From NCBI GenBank assembly GCA_037974335.1, contig CM075760.1, positions 23,545,538-23,609,537 of the forward strand: a stretch of DNA of 64,000 bases, read 5' to 3'. Positions 11,177 through 22,930 of this stretch are shown here, one piece after another. The DNA comes from Prionace glauca (taxonomy: Eukaryota; Chordata; Chondrichthyes; Carcharhiniformes; Carcharhinidae). Every line of letters begins with the position of its first letter. The first letter of the stretch is position 1. The translations under genes and the position numbers were made by a program. Under the pieces are notes generated by a model. That model searched no databases. It was given only the letters and a program-made list of their open reading frames with translations, and was not told the origin of the DNA.

Positions 11177-12185
11177 TACCAGGTGTTACGAGTGGTGTGC
11201 CTCAGGGATCTGTTTTGGGGCCACTGCTGTTTGTAATTTTTATTAATGATCTGGATGAGGGTATAGTTGGGTGGATTAGTAAGTTTGCTGATGACACCAA
11301 AGTCGGAGGTGTGGTAGATTGTGAGGAAGGGTGTCATAGTTTGCAGGGTGACTTAGAAAGGTTGCAGAGCTGGGCTGCGAGGTGGCAGATGGAGTTTAAT
11401 GCGGAGAAGTGTGAGATAATTCATTTCGGTAGGAATAACAGATGTGTTGAGTATAGGGCTAACGGGAGGACTTTGAATAGTGTGGAGGAGCAGAGGGATC
11501 TAGGTGTATGTGTGCATTGATCCCTGAAAGTTGGGAATCAAGTAGATAAGGTTGTTAAGAAGGCATACGGTGTCTTGGCGTTTATTGGTAGGGGGATTGA
11601 ATTTAGGAGTCGCAGCGTCATGATGCAACTGTACACAACTCTGGTGCGGCCGCACTTGGAGTTTTGTGTGCAGTTCTGGTCCCCACATTACAGGAAGGAT
11701 GTAGAGGCTTTGGAGAGGGTGCAGAGGAGGTTTACCAGGATGTTGCCTGGTATGGAGGGGAGATCCTATGAGGAGAGATTGAGAGATTTGGGGTTGTTTT
11801 CGCTGGAAAGAAGGCGGCTAAGAGGGGACCTTATTGAAACATATAAGATGATTAGAGGTTTAGACAGAGTAGATAGTGATAGCCTTTTTCCTAGGATGGA
11901 GAAAGCTAGCACGAGGGGGCACGACTTTAAATTAAGGGGGGGTAGTTATAGGACTGATGGCAGGGGTAGGTTCTTTACCCAGAGGGTGGTGAGGGACTGG
12001 AATGCCCTGCCAGCTGCAGTTGTAAATGCGCCTAGTTTGGGGGCGTTTAAGAGATCTGTGGATAGGTTTATGGACGAAAAAGGATTGGTTTAGGCTAGTG
12101 GGTCATTGTTTTGTAACTGGTCGGCGCAACATCGTGGGCCGAAGGGCCTGTTCTGCGCTGTAATGTTCTATGTTCTATGTCTGTT
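11177..12185 (+). mobile_element. CR1-type LINE, 5'-truncated, one stop in the RT frame
   Basis: The frame from 11,197 begins at PQGSVLGPLLF and carries the catalytic FADDTK box (about residue 30), the thumb-type QMEFNAEKCE block, then QLYTTLVRPHLEFCVQFWSP and the C-terminal RRRLRGDLIETYK and FFTQRVVRDWNALP blocks typical of CR1. One TGA (11,518-11,520) breaks an otherwise continuous frame of about 300 codons that ends at 12,093. The 3' end finishes in ATGTTCT repeats, a CR1 hallmark. The endonuclease and N-terminal RT are lost by 5' truncation. Subfamily differs from the 19.3-, 31.9- and 50.1-kb copies, whose tails are TTCTTATG. Confidence 0.92.
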
Positions 12186-12703
12186 GGAAGTGTGAGCTTT
12201 CTTCTGATGCTTCAGTCTGGAATAGTTTCTGAGTTGGTTTCTATTTAGAGGGTGATGTGATGAAGCTGGAAATATTACTGCAGGATTCAGTATCAGACTC
12301 TCCCTCCTTCAATCTAAAGAGGCAGCAAGGTCCCCCTCTCCCCGTTATTTCCCCCTGTCCGGGTTTAAATACTTAGAATTTCCTCACAGTGTTCCTGCAA
12401 TTTGAGTGGCTCGAGGCTGTCACCAACACTCCAATCTGAATGTAATTGGTTGTTGTGTTTGAGAGCTTGTTTTAAAATCATTGATCCAATTGAAAGCCTG
12501 TTTTGCTGCTGGGATTCTGGCTGCTGCTTTGGACACAGATGTTATAAAGCTGTCTTCTGCAGCCTGCTTTCTGCAGTTTAAAATCCCAAAGACACCGGCT
12601 TTCGAAAGAATCCACGCAAGATGAATTTTTTTGGATTTCTCAGCATTTCTTTTCAATATTTACATCTGTCAAACACCTCATTTTTAACCTTGTATATGCA
12701 ACT
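12186..12703. other. Intergenic, nothing recognised
   Basis: Mixed-composition sequence without repeats shared with the rest of the window and without a coding frame that looks real. Confidence 0.4.
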
Positions 12704-13369
12704 TTGTGATATTGTACGAGCTGAGTAGTGGCATGATGGGTTAACTGTTTGGTATGGTAAAAAAAGGACTGACCAAGCGATTCCTAAATATCTGACCCTC
12801 GCCCGACCTGGGAAGGCCAACAAAGGCTGACTCCATATATCTTAAGACTAGAATAAAACCAGAGAAGGCCAAATGCCTGACCTCAGTCTGTCTTGATAAG
12901 GTTGACTCCACGCACCCTGGGACTACATACGCAAAATAAGGTCAGAGGTGAAGGAGTCACAGAACCTTCCATTACATCAGAAAACAAGATATGGTCAGAG
13001 ATGAAGGAATCACAGAACCTTTTCCTTCCCTCAAAGGACAAGATAATGATATTATTGATGAGACAAAGAGGTCTCGGAGGTCACTGGGTTATAACACAGT
13101 TAATGATGTTGCTACTGTTTGTATTACTAATTAAATTCCTGAATAAGCTTGAAGTCATGCAAACTGGTAAGAAAAGTGTATAACTATTGAATTGATTCTT
13201 AGAGTAAGGGCGGTCTTGAGACAGAATTAGCAGCTTGTACTAACTGCTCTCTTTTCCCAAGATTCTGCCGTATACTGCATGCAGTTTTGTGATAAAGGAT
13301 AGTTGTTCTTTCGAAACAAACTTTGTTAAGTTTTTCTACCACAGTCAAGAAGCAGGAAAATTTCCATTT
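12704..13369 (+). mobile_element. LTR-like fossil, copy 1
   Basis: Shares its start (TGTGATATTGTACGA), many internal blocks ('gtagtggcatgatggg', 'ggctgactcca', 'ctgaataagct', 'atactgcatgcag') and its end ('tcaagaagcaggaaaatttcca') with 18,808-20,601. Length near 665 bp, TG start and CA end, and an AATAAA signal in the other copy suggest a solo LTR of a retrovirus-like element. It has no coding content; flanking target duplication was not resolved. Diverged from its sister, so old. Confidence 0.5.
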
Positions 13370-13384
13370 CAAAAACTTCATCAT

Positions 13385-14935
13385 ATTAGACAGGGAGAGA
13401 GAGAGAGGGAGAGAAAGAAAGAGACAGAGAGCGGGAGAGAGAGAAGGAAAACCAAGAAAAGACAGCAAGAGTGAGGTTTGTGTGGGGGTTGCAGTGAGGG
13501 GGTGGGAAGAGGCAAGGATCTTGTAGGGGGGGGAGCTCTTGTGTGGAGAGGGAGATGTCTAGTTCCCTTATTTCCCACTCATTTGACCCCAGTCCTCACA
13601 ATACCACTTTGTATCTGGCCCTGTTCAGGCTGTTTGTATGTGGGATCTTGCTGTGCACTCATGATCTGTTCCCCCCTCCCCCCCAACCACCATATTCCTC
13701 GCACTGTGACTGTGCCCCACACTTGAAATGTAAAAAGATGGAGGGGTAGAAGAGAGTGGGTAGCAAGAGAGAAACAGGGTGAATGGAGAAGGGGTGGGGA
13801 GTGTCAGGGGCTTGGGAAAAGTGACAGAGGCTGTGGGGGTGGGGGTCTCCTCCTGCAGTGTGGGATTCCCTGTGGGATCCGGATTGTAATATTCTCAGTC
13901 TCTCTCTCACTGTAAAGCACTCAGGAGGGAGAGGGAGCAGAAATTCAAATTCCTGAGCCTGGGAGAAAGGCTTGGTCTCAATCCCAGAGTCCTGCTTGTG
14001 TTTTTAGACAGGGCGCTGGGATCTGTGGGTGTGGAAGGAGAGGATTGTTCTGGTTAACTGGGGAGAGGAAGATTTGTTCTTTCTAGCTGAGATATAATGC
14101 AGCCTCTGTGACTAGGCCTCACTTCAAGGACTAATTCTCAGGAGCCCTTTTGCATTCCCCAACAGGGTTTAAGCGGCTGGATTCAATGGTTCAATAAAAT
14201 GTGCAGCAGCCACTTCAGGATGGGAGTGTGGATTTTCCTGCTCTCCCTCTCTCATTTCTCTTTTGAATGTGAGGTTTTATTTTAAACGGTCAGACAGAAA
14301 GTTAGAGAATTTCAATCCAGATTTGTCCTGAGATAGAAAAACAGAGCAGAGATCAGGACAGGTTATCCAGAGACAGGAGCAGAGATGAGGTATTGGATAG
14401 GTATCGATCTGGGGGAAATGTGTAAGAGACAGAGAGGGAGAAACAGGGAGGGGGGTGTCTGATAGAAGTGGGAACTTCACTGAGGGCTCCTGTGTTAATT
14501 CACTGGCCTGTCTCTGGGGTAAAGCGCTCACCCACCCAGAATGCTTTGATGTGTTTAATAAATTAAATATCGGGACAGTCACGAGGCATTTGGAAGTTCA
14601 TTTCATTTGAAATGTGTTCCCATTTTGTCAGTTTTTAATAATGAAGATGTGAAAGTAAATGTTCCCCCCAGCCCCCAGTGAGATTGTGAATTTCAGCAAG
14701 TCCTGGGATCTTGCTGTGCCTTTTATTGTTTTCTATCAAATTTTATTTTATTTTCTCTTTCTTTCAAAGAGAATTCCTTTGGAAGCTTTGATGATACAGA
14801 GAACAAGTAGTTTTGCCATGAGGAATCCTCAGACAAGAGATATAGCCGGAGGGAAAATATTAATAAATCTCCACATGTCTTTGTTCATTTTTAGACACAG
14901 ATAGACTGGTGGGGCTTTTACACTGAGGGTTAGTG
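13385..14935. other. Gene-free stretch with simple repeats
   Basis: A (GAGA)n run lies at 13,394-13,450. The word tgggatcttgctgtg occurs near 13,640 and 14,704. G-rich patches are scattered through 13,500-13,860. No gene is supported. Confidence 0.45.
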
Positions 14936-14939
14936 GTCA

Positions 14940-15744
14940 GTGTGTTCGAGTGATCCCTGCTCCAATGTAATCCCAGATTCCAGTCCCTCTCCCTGAAGCT
15001 CTGTCTGTACAACTCCCCCATCCTCAGAACTGTTTCTCCACATCGTTCCTATCCCTGTCTCTCCCCATCCTCTATCCCTCAGCCTCTCACAATGGCAGCA
15101 TCTTTCCCTTTTTCTCTCATTCTCTCTTTCTGAACCTTTGTCAGTCTGTCTTGCCAAAGCCTCCCTTCTATTCATCTCGACATCTCACTTTGTATCTCAG
15201 CCTCTCTGCTCATCTCTCCCTCTCTGTGGGTCATTTTATCTCGATCACAGCAGCCCCTTCTCCATCTCTCTGTCCCTTTCTAACTCTGCTGCCCTCTCTG
15301 TGACTCAATCTGTCGGAATTACAGTAACATCCTCTCTCCATCTCTATGTCTTTTCACAGCAAATTCATTGCAATGTTAATGTGAGCCTACTTGTGACTAA
15401 TAAATAAAGCTTTAATTTTCATTCTGCTTCTTTCTGTCTCTAACTAACTGCTTCCCTTTCTCTACCGCTCCCTGCTTCCCACTCTCTGAATCATTCCGTC
15501 TAAATTACAGCAGCATTCTCCCTATCTCCATCTCTATATCTCTCTGTCTCTTATCTCTCTCTCTTTGCCAGTCATTCTGTCTTAATCACAGCAGCGTTCT
15601 TTCTATCTCCAGCTCTGTCTCTTATCTCTCTCTCCAATCTCTGCTTCCGTCTGTCTGTGAATCATTGTCCGAACTATAGCAGCATCCTCCCTATCTCCAT
15701 CTCTCTGCTTCTCTTTGTCTCTTATCTCTCTCTCTCTCTCTCGT
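14940..15744 (+). repeat. Pyrimidine-rich minisatellite
   Basis: Strongly C/T-rich on the plus strand. A unit of about 75-90 bp carrying a core like 'tcattctgtcttaatcacagcagc' followed by 'ctccatctct' recurs at about 15,228, 15,302, 15,487, 15,569 and 15,659. A short SINE-like tail ('atgtgagcctacttgtgac') interrupts it at 15,355-15,418; the same tail is seen at 36,311-36,358 and 63,199-63,247. The tract ends in (TC)n at 15,728-15,742. Confidence 0.7.
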
Positions 15745-17600
15745 GAGGGACAGGACAGATCAGAGGTTCACTGTTGACAAGCAGCGAGTTGCCAGGAACA
15801 CAGCAGATGGGGAAGCAGCACAAAAACTACTAAAGGGGGAGTTTGTAATACAGGGGCTTGCTCAGAGCCAGGGGTTATTAGACAGAGAGGGAAGGGGAGG
15901 AGGGGGGTGGTCTCTTGTACAAGAGGGGGGAATATTACAACACAGGCTGTCCAGAGTCAGAGGTTATTAGAGAGAAGGGACAATGAGGAGAGGGGACGGG
16001 GATGTTATAACTGTGTCAGGGAATTCATCACTTGAACATTTTAAATGGGCAGAGTTTCCACATCCAACTCGACCAGGAGTTGTTTACAGGGGGAGTGGAG
16101 GGGGATTGATTGGGGTGGGGGGTGGGTGTCTGTCGGTCTGCCTAGGGGCTGTTCACAGGGAGGGAGTGGGGGGGAAACTTAGGGGAATAGTCAGCAGTGG
16201 GCGACTGAGGAGGGTACGGGCAGCGGGGGATTGGACAGTGGGGGGATAGAGGGTTGAGAGGGAATTGGAGGGGGATTGAAGAGGGTTCGGGCAGCAGTGG
16301 TACAGGGCTGAGAGGGAAGGATTCAGTGGGCGGGGAGGGACAACAGGTTCAGTTGGAGTGGGGGGGGGCAGAATTGAGAGGGATTAAAGTGGAGAGTGGA
16401 GAGGGATGGAGGGGGAGACTCAGAGGATTCAGGAGAGATTTAAGGGACGGTCTTGTGGGGACTTTGGGATTCAGAGATTCAGCATTGGGAACTGAGAGAG
16501 TGGGAATCAGGGAGAATTGAGAAGATTCAGGAAGGGGAGACAGAGGGGGGTTTCTCAAGGTCTGAGGTATACAGGAGGGACACGGGGTGGGGGGGAGGCT
16601 TAGGGGGGTTCTGTAGTGTGGGGAGGGAATTAAAAGACACGGTTTGGGGCTCAGTGATTGAAGGGAATGGGATTTGAGAAGCAGCAGGATAGAGGGATGC
16701 CGGAAGGGGGGCAATCCAGGGAAATGTTCAAGGGGATTCCAGAGGAATCTCGGGGGCTTAGAACTGAGAGGGTATCTGGGTGGGAGAGAGAGTTAGAGCA
16801 GGAGGGTGAATGTCAGGGCGGAGGGAAAGGGATCAAGGATGGATAGGATTTATAGCAATTCAGGAGGGGGGATTCAGAGAGGGATTTAGGGTGGGCCTTG
16901 CTTCAGGGTTAGAATTGGGGGCACGTAGAAGGGTTCAGAGGGGGGGGAGGTGACTCCGGGATTCCGGGCTGGGGAGGACTTGAGGGGTTTGAGTTCAGGG
17001 GCTTAGGAAGGATTGGAGGTGGGAGTCAGGGGGCTTGGGTTTGGCAGGGGTTTTATAAGGAGTCTTTAGGGGGGTGATTAAGGAATTGGGGCAGGACCTT
17101 GGGGGATTCAGAGGGACTTAGAGGGCTTTGGCAGTGGGTGTCTGAGAGAGATTTTTGGGGGGTGGGCTTAGAGTTGGATTGAAAGAGATTGGGCAGAGGG
17201 GACAGGGAATCAGTGGGTGAACAGAGGGGGATTCAGGACAGGGGAAGTATAGGCTTTGAGGGATTTGGTAGGGGGAGGGGGCTGAGGGAGCCACTGGGGA
17301 GGGATTCGCAGAGGGCTGGGAGCCAGAGTGGGAACAGAAGGACTGGGAGGAGGGGGTGTGCTTGGGATCTAGTGAGGGGAGGGGGTGGAAAAGAGAGCAG
17401 GGCAGGGGAAAAAAGAGCAAGGGGAAAGAAAAGAGTCCGGGGGAATAAAGAGTGCGGGAAAAAAGGAGCCCAGAGGAAAAAAAATTCCAGGAAGAAAACA
17501 AGTGTCCAGGGGAAAAAAAGAAAGATAAATAAAGAAAGATCGAGAAAGAGAGAGGAAGATTGAATAGAGAAAAGCAGGGCTGGGGTGGGAAAGAGGTGCA
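15745..17600 (+). repeat. Long G-rich purine tract
   Basis: About 1.85 kb in which G dominates and C is scarce on the plus strand. Words such as 'ggggattcag', 'gagaggga' and 'gggggcttagg' recur without a fixed period, and runs of five or more G are common (for example 16,361-16,369 and 16,939-16,946). It passes into A/G-rich sequence at 17,390-17,600. Long open frames on both strands here are composition artefacts. Such tracts can form G-quadruplexes or R-loops when transcribed; that is inference. Confidence 0.75.
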
Positions 17601-18606
17601 GACAGAAAGAGAAGAGGTTCATACTCACCATCGCATGTTTTTCCTCGGTGATCTCTCAAACTCCTCCAGTCCCCTCTCTCATGGTGGGGGAGACAGATCC
17701 TGGGCCAGGGGCTTTGTGCTGGGTAAAGGGGGATTAAAATATCAGAGCTGGAACTCCATGATTCACTCACAGAGTTTACCTGATACTTACCAACCCACGT
17801 GTAGAGAGAAAACAATGTATACCCAGCTTTTTTATATCCTCACTGAGTCACAGAAAGTGTCCACACCTCCCCAATCAACCCCCATCCAACCACATCTCCC
17901 ACACCTCATCTGGACACACCTACTCCAGATATGGCCCAGTTCAACACCAACCTGTCTCTGAGTGTGTGGGGGTGTAGTGTGTGAGCACCAGGCAAATGGT
18001 TTATCCCAAGGCTCACTCTTTCTCTCTCTCTCTCTTATACCCCCTCCCCCACCCCCATCTCCCATCCCAGCTTCACATTACCAGCACCAGGAGCTGAGAG
18101 AAAATTGGGTCAAATTAACTCGCAGCCCTGCACTGCCAGAGAGAGAGAGAGAGGGGCCAGTGTAAATGTAGTCTAAAAGATTATACAACTTGTTCGTTCA
18201 AGACTCTGTCAGCTACAGGTTTGCACCCTTTGCTGGTTCCTGCAAAGTTCCCTTTTCCTCAAGTAGCACGAAGAAATATCTTGCAAAGTTCTTTGTTGCT
18301 GCATTGACAATTCCACTTCTGATTTACAATGCAATCTGTCTGTTGTTGAGTGTCTGGGTGTTTAAATGTGTCTGCCCTGTGCTTAGTGTTTAATGACTCA
18401 CCAGAAATCAGAACTGCAAAAAAAAGCTTAGACTTTTGTTAAGAACAGAAGCACTGCTGAGGGAGGGGATGGAGAGAATGAGAGTGAAGTTTCTATCAGA
18501 TAAATGCTGCAAATGTGTCTTTAAGCAGCAGCTCTGAAGAGAGACAGATGCTGGATTTTAAACACTCTGGGAACTGTGCCCAGGGACACACACACACACA
18601 CACAGA
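17601..18606. other. Intergenic, simple repeats only
   Basis: Short (TC)n at 18,018-18,036, (GA)n at 18,139-18,152 and (AC)n at 18,587-18,603. Nothing else recognised. Confidence 0.45.
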
Positions 18607-18795
18607 GTTAATCCGGTTGTCCTGGATTTCTGCTCTGTGACATATCACTGTGTAATCCAACAATTAATCCAGTTCTCCTGGATTTCTGCTCTGTGACATT
18701 TCACTGTGTAATCCAACAATTAATCCAGTTCTCCTGGATTTCTGCTCTGTGACATGTCACTGTGTAATCCAACAATTAATCCAGTTCCCCTGGGT
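18607..18795 (+). repeat. 56-bp tandem repeat, about 3.3 copies
   Basis: The unit 'taatccagttctcctgg'...'tgtgtaatccaacaat' starts at 18,609, 18,665, 18,721 and 18,777, exactly 56 bases apart, with few differences between copies. Confidence 0.92.
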
Positions 18796-18807
18796 TGCTT
18801 CTCTGCA

Positions 18808-20601
18808 ACATAATGTGAAGTTGTACGAATGAAGTAGTGGCATGATGGGAAAATTGGTCAAGTATTTGGTACAAAATTAGGAAAGCTGATCAAGCTATTC
18901 CAAAATGCCAGACCCCTGTAAGACTTAATAAGACTGACTCCGCATAACTTAAGACACAAATAAGATCAGAGGAGGTCAAGCTGTGCCTAATCTCTGTAAG
19001 ACCTGATAAGGCTGACTCCACATGACCTAGAGCTGTATGAGTGAGACAAGATAAGGACAGAAATGACAAAGTCATTGGCCTTCATCTTTTCTATAAAAAG
19101 GACAAGATAAAGGTATGAATGATGAAACAAAGCGTTTGAGGAGGTCAGCAGGTTGTACCATTATTTATGATGCCTCCATTAATCAAATTGCTGAATAAGC
19201 TCTGGTCATGCAAACTGATAATGATTCTGTATAAAGGCTGAATTGATTCTTTATGTAAGGGCGGACTTGAAAAGGAATTAGCAAGTCGTAATGACGGCTC
19301 TCCAAACTCAAGTTTTTACCAATACTGCATGCAGTATTTTCAGAAAACATAAGAAATAGGAGCAAGAGTAGGCCATCTAGCCCTTCGAGCCTGCCCCACC
19401 ATTCCATAAGATCATAGCTGATCTGAAGTGGCTCAGTTCCACTTTCCCGCTTTCTCCCCATAACCCTTAATCCCCTTGCCTACCAAAAACCTATCTACCC
19501 GTGTCTTAAATATATTTAGCGAGGCAGCCTCCACCACTTCAACGGGCAGAGAATTCCAGAGATTCACCACCCTTTGAGTGAAGAAGTTCCTCCTCAACTC
19601 TGTTCTAAACTGCCCCCCCCCTTATCTTGAGGCTGTGCCCTCTAGTCCTGCTGTCCTTTCTGAGCGGGAATAGTCTCTCCACCTCTATCCTATCCATCCC
19701 TTTCATCATCTTATATGTCTCTATAAGATCCCCCCTCATCCTTCTAAACTCTAACGAGTACAAGCCCAGTCTATTCAGCCTCTCTTCATAGCTCAATCCC
19801 CTCAACTCCGGTATCAGCCTAGTAAACCTCCTCTGCATTCCCTCCAAGGCCAAAATATCCTTGAGCAACTGTGGCGACCAAAACTGCACACAGTACTCCA
19901 GCTGCGGCCTCACCAATGCCCTATACAGCTGCAGCAAGATCTCCCTACTTTTATATTCAATCCCCCTCGCTATGAAGGCCAGCATCCCATTTGCCTTCCT
20001 GACCACCTGCTGTACTTGTAGGCTGGGTTTTTGCGACACATGCACAAGGACCCCCAGGTCCCTCTGCACCGTAGCATGCTGCAGCTTTTCGCCCTGTAAG
20101 TAGTAGCCCTTCCTACTATTATTCCTACCAAACTGGATAACCTCACACTTGCCAACATTGTATTCCATCTGCCAGGTCCTCACCCACTCGCTCAGCCTAT
20201 GTAGATCCCTCAGCAGACTTTCTACACCCTCCGCACAATTTGCTGTTCCACTTATCTTTGTGTCATCAGCAAATTTCAACACCCTACACTCAGCTCCCTC
20301 CTCCAAATCATCTATATAAATGATAAATAGCAAAGGCCCCAGCACCGATCCCTGGGGCACTCCACTAATCACCAACCACCAATCCGAATAGAACCTTCTG
20401 TAACAACCTTTTGTGCGGCACCTTATCAAACGCCTTCTGAAAATCGAGAAACACCACATCCACCGGTTCCCCTCTATCCACCGCACTAGACACATCCTCA
20501 TAGAATTCCAATAAATTCATCAGACGAATAAAGACGAGTTATTTTGTCGGAACGAACTTTATTGAGTCTTTCTACCGCAGTCAAGAAGCAGGAAAATTTC
20601 C
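18808..20601 (+). mobile_element. LTR-like fossil, copy 2, split by a LINE
   Basis: Homologous to 12,704-13,369 from its first to its last bases, but interrupted by a CR1 LINE at 19,344-20,521. The right part carries AATAAA at 20,527-20,532 followed by 'gagttattttgtcgg', consistent with the polyadenylation region of an LTR. No internal region or partner LTR is seen, so it is a solo unit. The LINE insertion must be younger than the element. Confidence 0.55.
19344..20521 (-). mobile_element. CR1-type LINE, 5'-truncated
   Basis: On the minus strand the frame contains GVPQGSVLGPLLF, the catalytic KFADDTK box, WQMEYNVGKCEVIQFGRNN, QLYRALVRPQLEYCVQFWSP and RRMRGDLIETYKMMKGMDR, all CR1 RT C-terminal landmarks; the frame from 20,501 to 19,605 is 298 codons with no stop. 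Upstream, DFQKAFDKVPH is visible in another frame near 20,420, so one frameshift separates it. A homopolymer of C at 19,613-19,621 breaks the C-terminal end. The 3' end at the left shows 'aagaaataggagcaagagtaggcc'. It sits inside the LTR-like fossil. Confidence 0.92.
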
Positions 20602-22027
20602 ACGTCAACACGGTACCAACTCGAGCTCTGATTTTTCACTGGCCATGATGGGGTAAGATAATAACGATTATGATCTACACTCAGAAGGTCTGCTTTTCAG
20701 TCCAGTGCTACTTGGAGTATTCTGTCACTTCATTGACTATCAGGTCACAAATCAATCACCGTTTTTATCACAAATTTAGGATAAATTAATTTAAACAATG
20801 CCTGAGAACACTGGTTAATTTCTTAACCAACTACCTACCACTGTTTGTTGATTGGTCAGACCCCCCTTTTTACAGATTCAGGTATCTCAGCCACTGAACG
20901 CCAGCCGGTCCTGGGATAAGTTTAATCCCAACTCATTCCCAGTAAATATTCTCACCAGGTCCTGTGTTGAGACCCTGCTAAGCAGCTTTAATGGTCCATA
21001 ATTGCAGAAACTGACCACAGGAATGTGGTCAAGATAGTCCAGTCCCATAATGCTTCACATTCAATCTGCAGTCCTTCAATTGTAACAGAATATGTGTCTG
21101 TATGTAGCTGCCTCGGCCATGGTCAACCCCAACAATGCCTTCCTGAACTGCTACAATGTCTGGAAATACACCCACGCTGCTATTGGAGTGATTTCCAGCT
21201 ACACATTCCAGACTCACTAACTGTTGGTGGATACCAGGTTAATATATTAAATTCAACCACATCCAAGATGAGTTATCCCAATTTCATTATTGTCCAGGAC
21301 AATATATTCACAATATCTTTAAAACAGAAATTCAACATTCCCATTTGATTTCAGGTATTAACATATTCTGTTAGTTTGTTCTTTATTGTTAATGTCAGGC
21401 TGGGGTTGTTCCCCTTGGAACAAAGGAGGTTGAGGGGAGATTTGATAGAGGTGGGCAAGATTCTGACAGATTTAGTTAAGGTGGACAAAGAAAAGTCGTT
21501 CCCATTCGCTGATAGGACAAGGACGAGGGGTACACAGATCTCAGGTTTTGAGTCAGAGATGCAGGGGGAGGAATGTGAGGAAGAATATTTTGCTGCAGTG
21601 AATGGTATTGACTTGGAACCAGCTCCCTACGAGGGTGGAGGAAGTGGAAACAATCAATTACAAAGGAAATTGGATCGGCATCTGGGGGGTTTCAAACAGA
21701 AATGCTGACTAAATATCTCTGACCTTCCTAACACCCTGTCACTCTGTGAAACTTGTGAAATTTAAAACAAGGTATTTGCAAAAAGACTCAAAGAGCATCA
21801 GCCCACTGGAGGCTGAGACCGGCCAGTCCAGCAGAAAGAAACCCTCCGACCTGCTCCAATGACCCACTGTGAGAATGAACAAAATGCAGTCCTGGATGTG
21901 AGAACAGAAACAATAACAGCAGAATCCAACCCCTGTGAACTTGTTGGTGCCTCAGCAGCTGTGATGAAATTCTGAACCCTATTTATACACTGAGCAGGTT
22001 TCTCCCCAGTGTAACCTCACTGATGTC

Positions 22028-22930
22028 TCAGCAGGTGGGATCACTGAGTGAATTCCTTCCCACACTGAGAGCAGGTGAATGGCCTCTCCCCATGTGAACT
22101 CGCTGGTGTGTCCGCAGGTTGGATAACTGACTGAAACCCTTCCCACACTGAGAGCAGGTAAACGGCTTCTCCCCAGTGTGAACTAGCTGGTGTCTCTGCA
22201 GGTGGAATTGTCCAGTGAATCCCTTTCCACACTGAGAGCAGGTGAACGGTTTCTCCCCAGTATGAACACGCTGGTGTCTCTGCAGGCTGGACAATTGAGT
22301 GAATCCCTTCCCACACTGAGAGCAGATGAACAGCCTCTCCCCAGTGTGAATTCGTTTGTGCTTCTGCATGTCAGATGACCGAGTGAATCCCTTCCCACAC
22401 TGAGAGCAGATGAATGGCCTCTCCCCAGTGTGAATACGTTGATGTGCCTGCAGGTCGGATAACCGAGTGAATCTCTTCTCACACTGAGAGCAGGTGAACT
22501 GCCTCTCCCCAGTGTGAATGCGCTGATGTGCCTGCAGGTCGGATAACCGAGTGAATCTCTTCTCACACTGAGAGCAGGTGAATGGCCTCTCCCCAGTGTG
22601 AATTCGCTGGTGTGTCTGCAAATTGGATAACTGGTTGAATCGCTTCCCACACTCAGAGCAGGTGAATGGCCTCTCCCCAGTGTGAATTCGCTGGTGTCTC
22701 TGCAAAGTGGATAACATAGTGAATCCTTTTCCACACTGAGAGCAGGTGAATGGACTCTCTCCAGTGTGAACTCGCTTGTGCAACTGCAGGTGGGAGTGTT
22801 GAATGAATCCCTCCCCACACTGAGAGCAGATGAACGGCCTCTCCCCAGTGTGGCTGCGCCGATGAGCATCCAGCAGAGATGGGAATCTGTATCTCTTTCC
22901 ACAGTCTGCACATTTCCATGGTTTCTCCAT
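22028..22930 (-). CDS. ZNF-2: C2H2 zinc-finger protein, 10 fingers
   Basis: A 300-residue protein starting at the ATG of [14 protein letters not shown]; an upstream TTG in frame was not used because all paralogues begin here. Ten C2H2 fingers in TGE-type linkers fill the protein; no other domain. Predicted contact residues (-1,2,3,6): FSLA, QSHL, MSTR, QSNT, RSDA, RSDA, RSDK, QSSR, GFHR, QSNT. Fingers 5 and 6 are identical in sequence. After finger 10 one base is missing in the linker (CACATGGGG where paralogues have CACACTGGGG), so the last 18 residues are out of frame and an eleventh finger (CSQCGKEF) is lost; that relic also carries a stop in this copy only. Exon 2 acceptor at 23,260-23,262. 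Expected role: nuclear DNA binding; target unknown. Confidence 0.88.
   Translation of the reverse strand: MEKPWKCADCGKRYRFPSLLDAHRRSHTGERPFICSQCGEGFIQHSHLQLHKRVHTGESPFTCSQCGKGFTMLSTLQRHQRIHTGERPFTCSECGKRFNQLSNLQTHQRIHTGERPFTCSQCEKRFTRLSDLQAHQRIHTGERQFTCSQCEKRFTRLSDLQAHQRIHTGERPFICSQCGKGFTRSSDMQKHKRIHTGERLFICSQCGKGFTQLSSLQRHQRVHTGEKPFTCSQCGKGFTGQFHLQRHQLVHTGEKPFTCSQCGKGFSQLSNLRTHQRVHMGRGHSPALSVGRNSLSDPTC

Noticed and set aside
15160-17600. Immunoglobulin switch-like region
   Set aside because: G-rich and repetitive, but no constant-region exon, J segment or recombination signal was found nearby.
16349-17815. Long proline- or glycine-rich open frames on both strands
   Set aside because: They arise from the G-rich, C-poor composition; frames on opposite strands overlap and none has a start context, splice sites or a domain.
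18580-18800. CRISPR-like array at the 56-bp repeats
   Set aside because: Repeats are head to tail with no unique spacers, in vertebrate-type DNA.
22183-22911. Long frame antisense-shifted to ZNF-2 ([10 protein letters not shown] repeats), also in ZNF-3, ZNF-4 and ZNF-6
   Set aside because: This is the shifted frame of the 84-base finger repeat; any C2H2 array of this family gives it.
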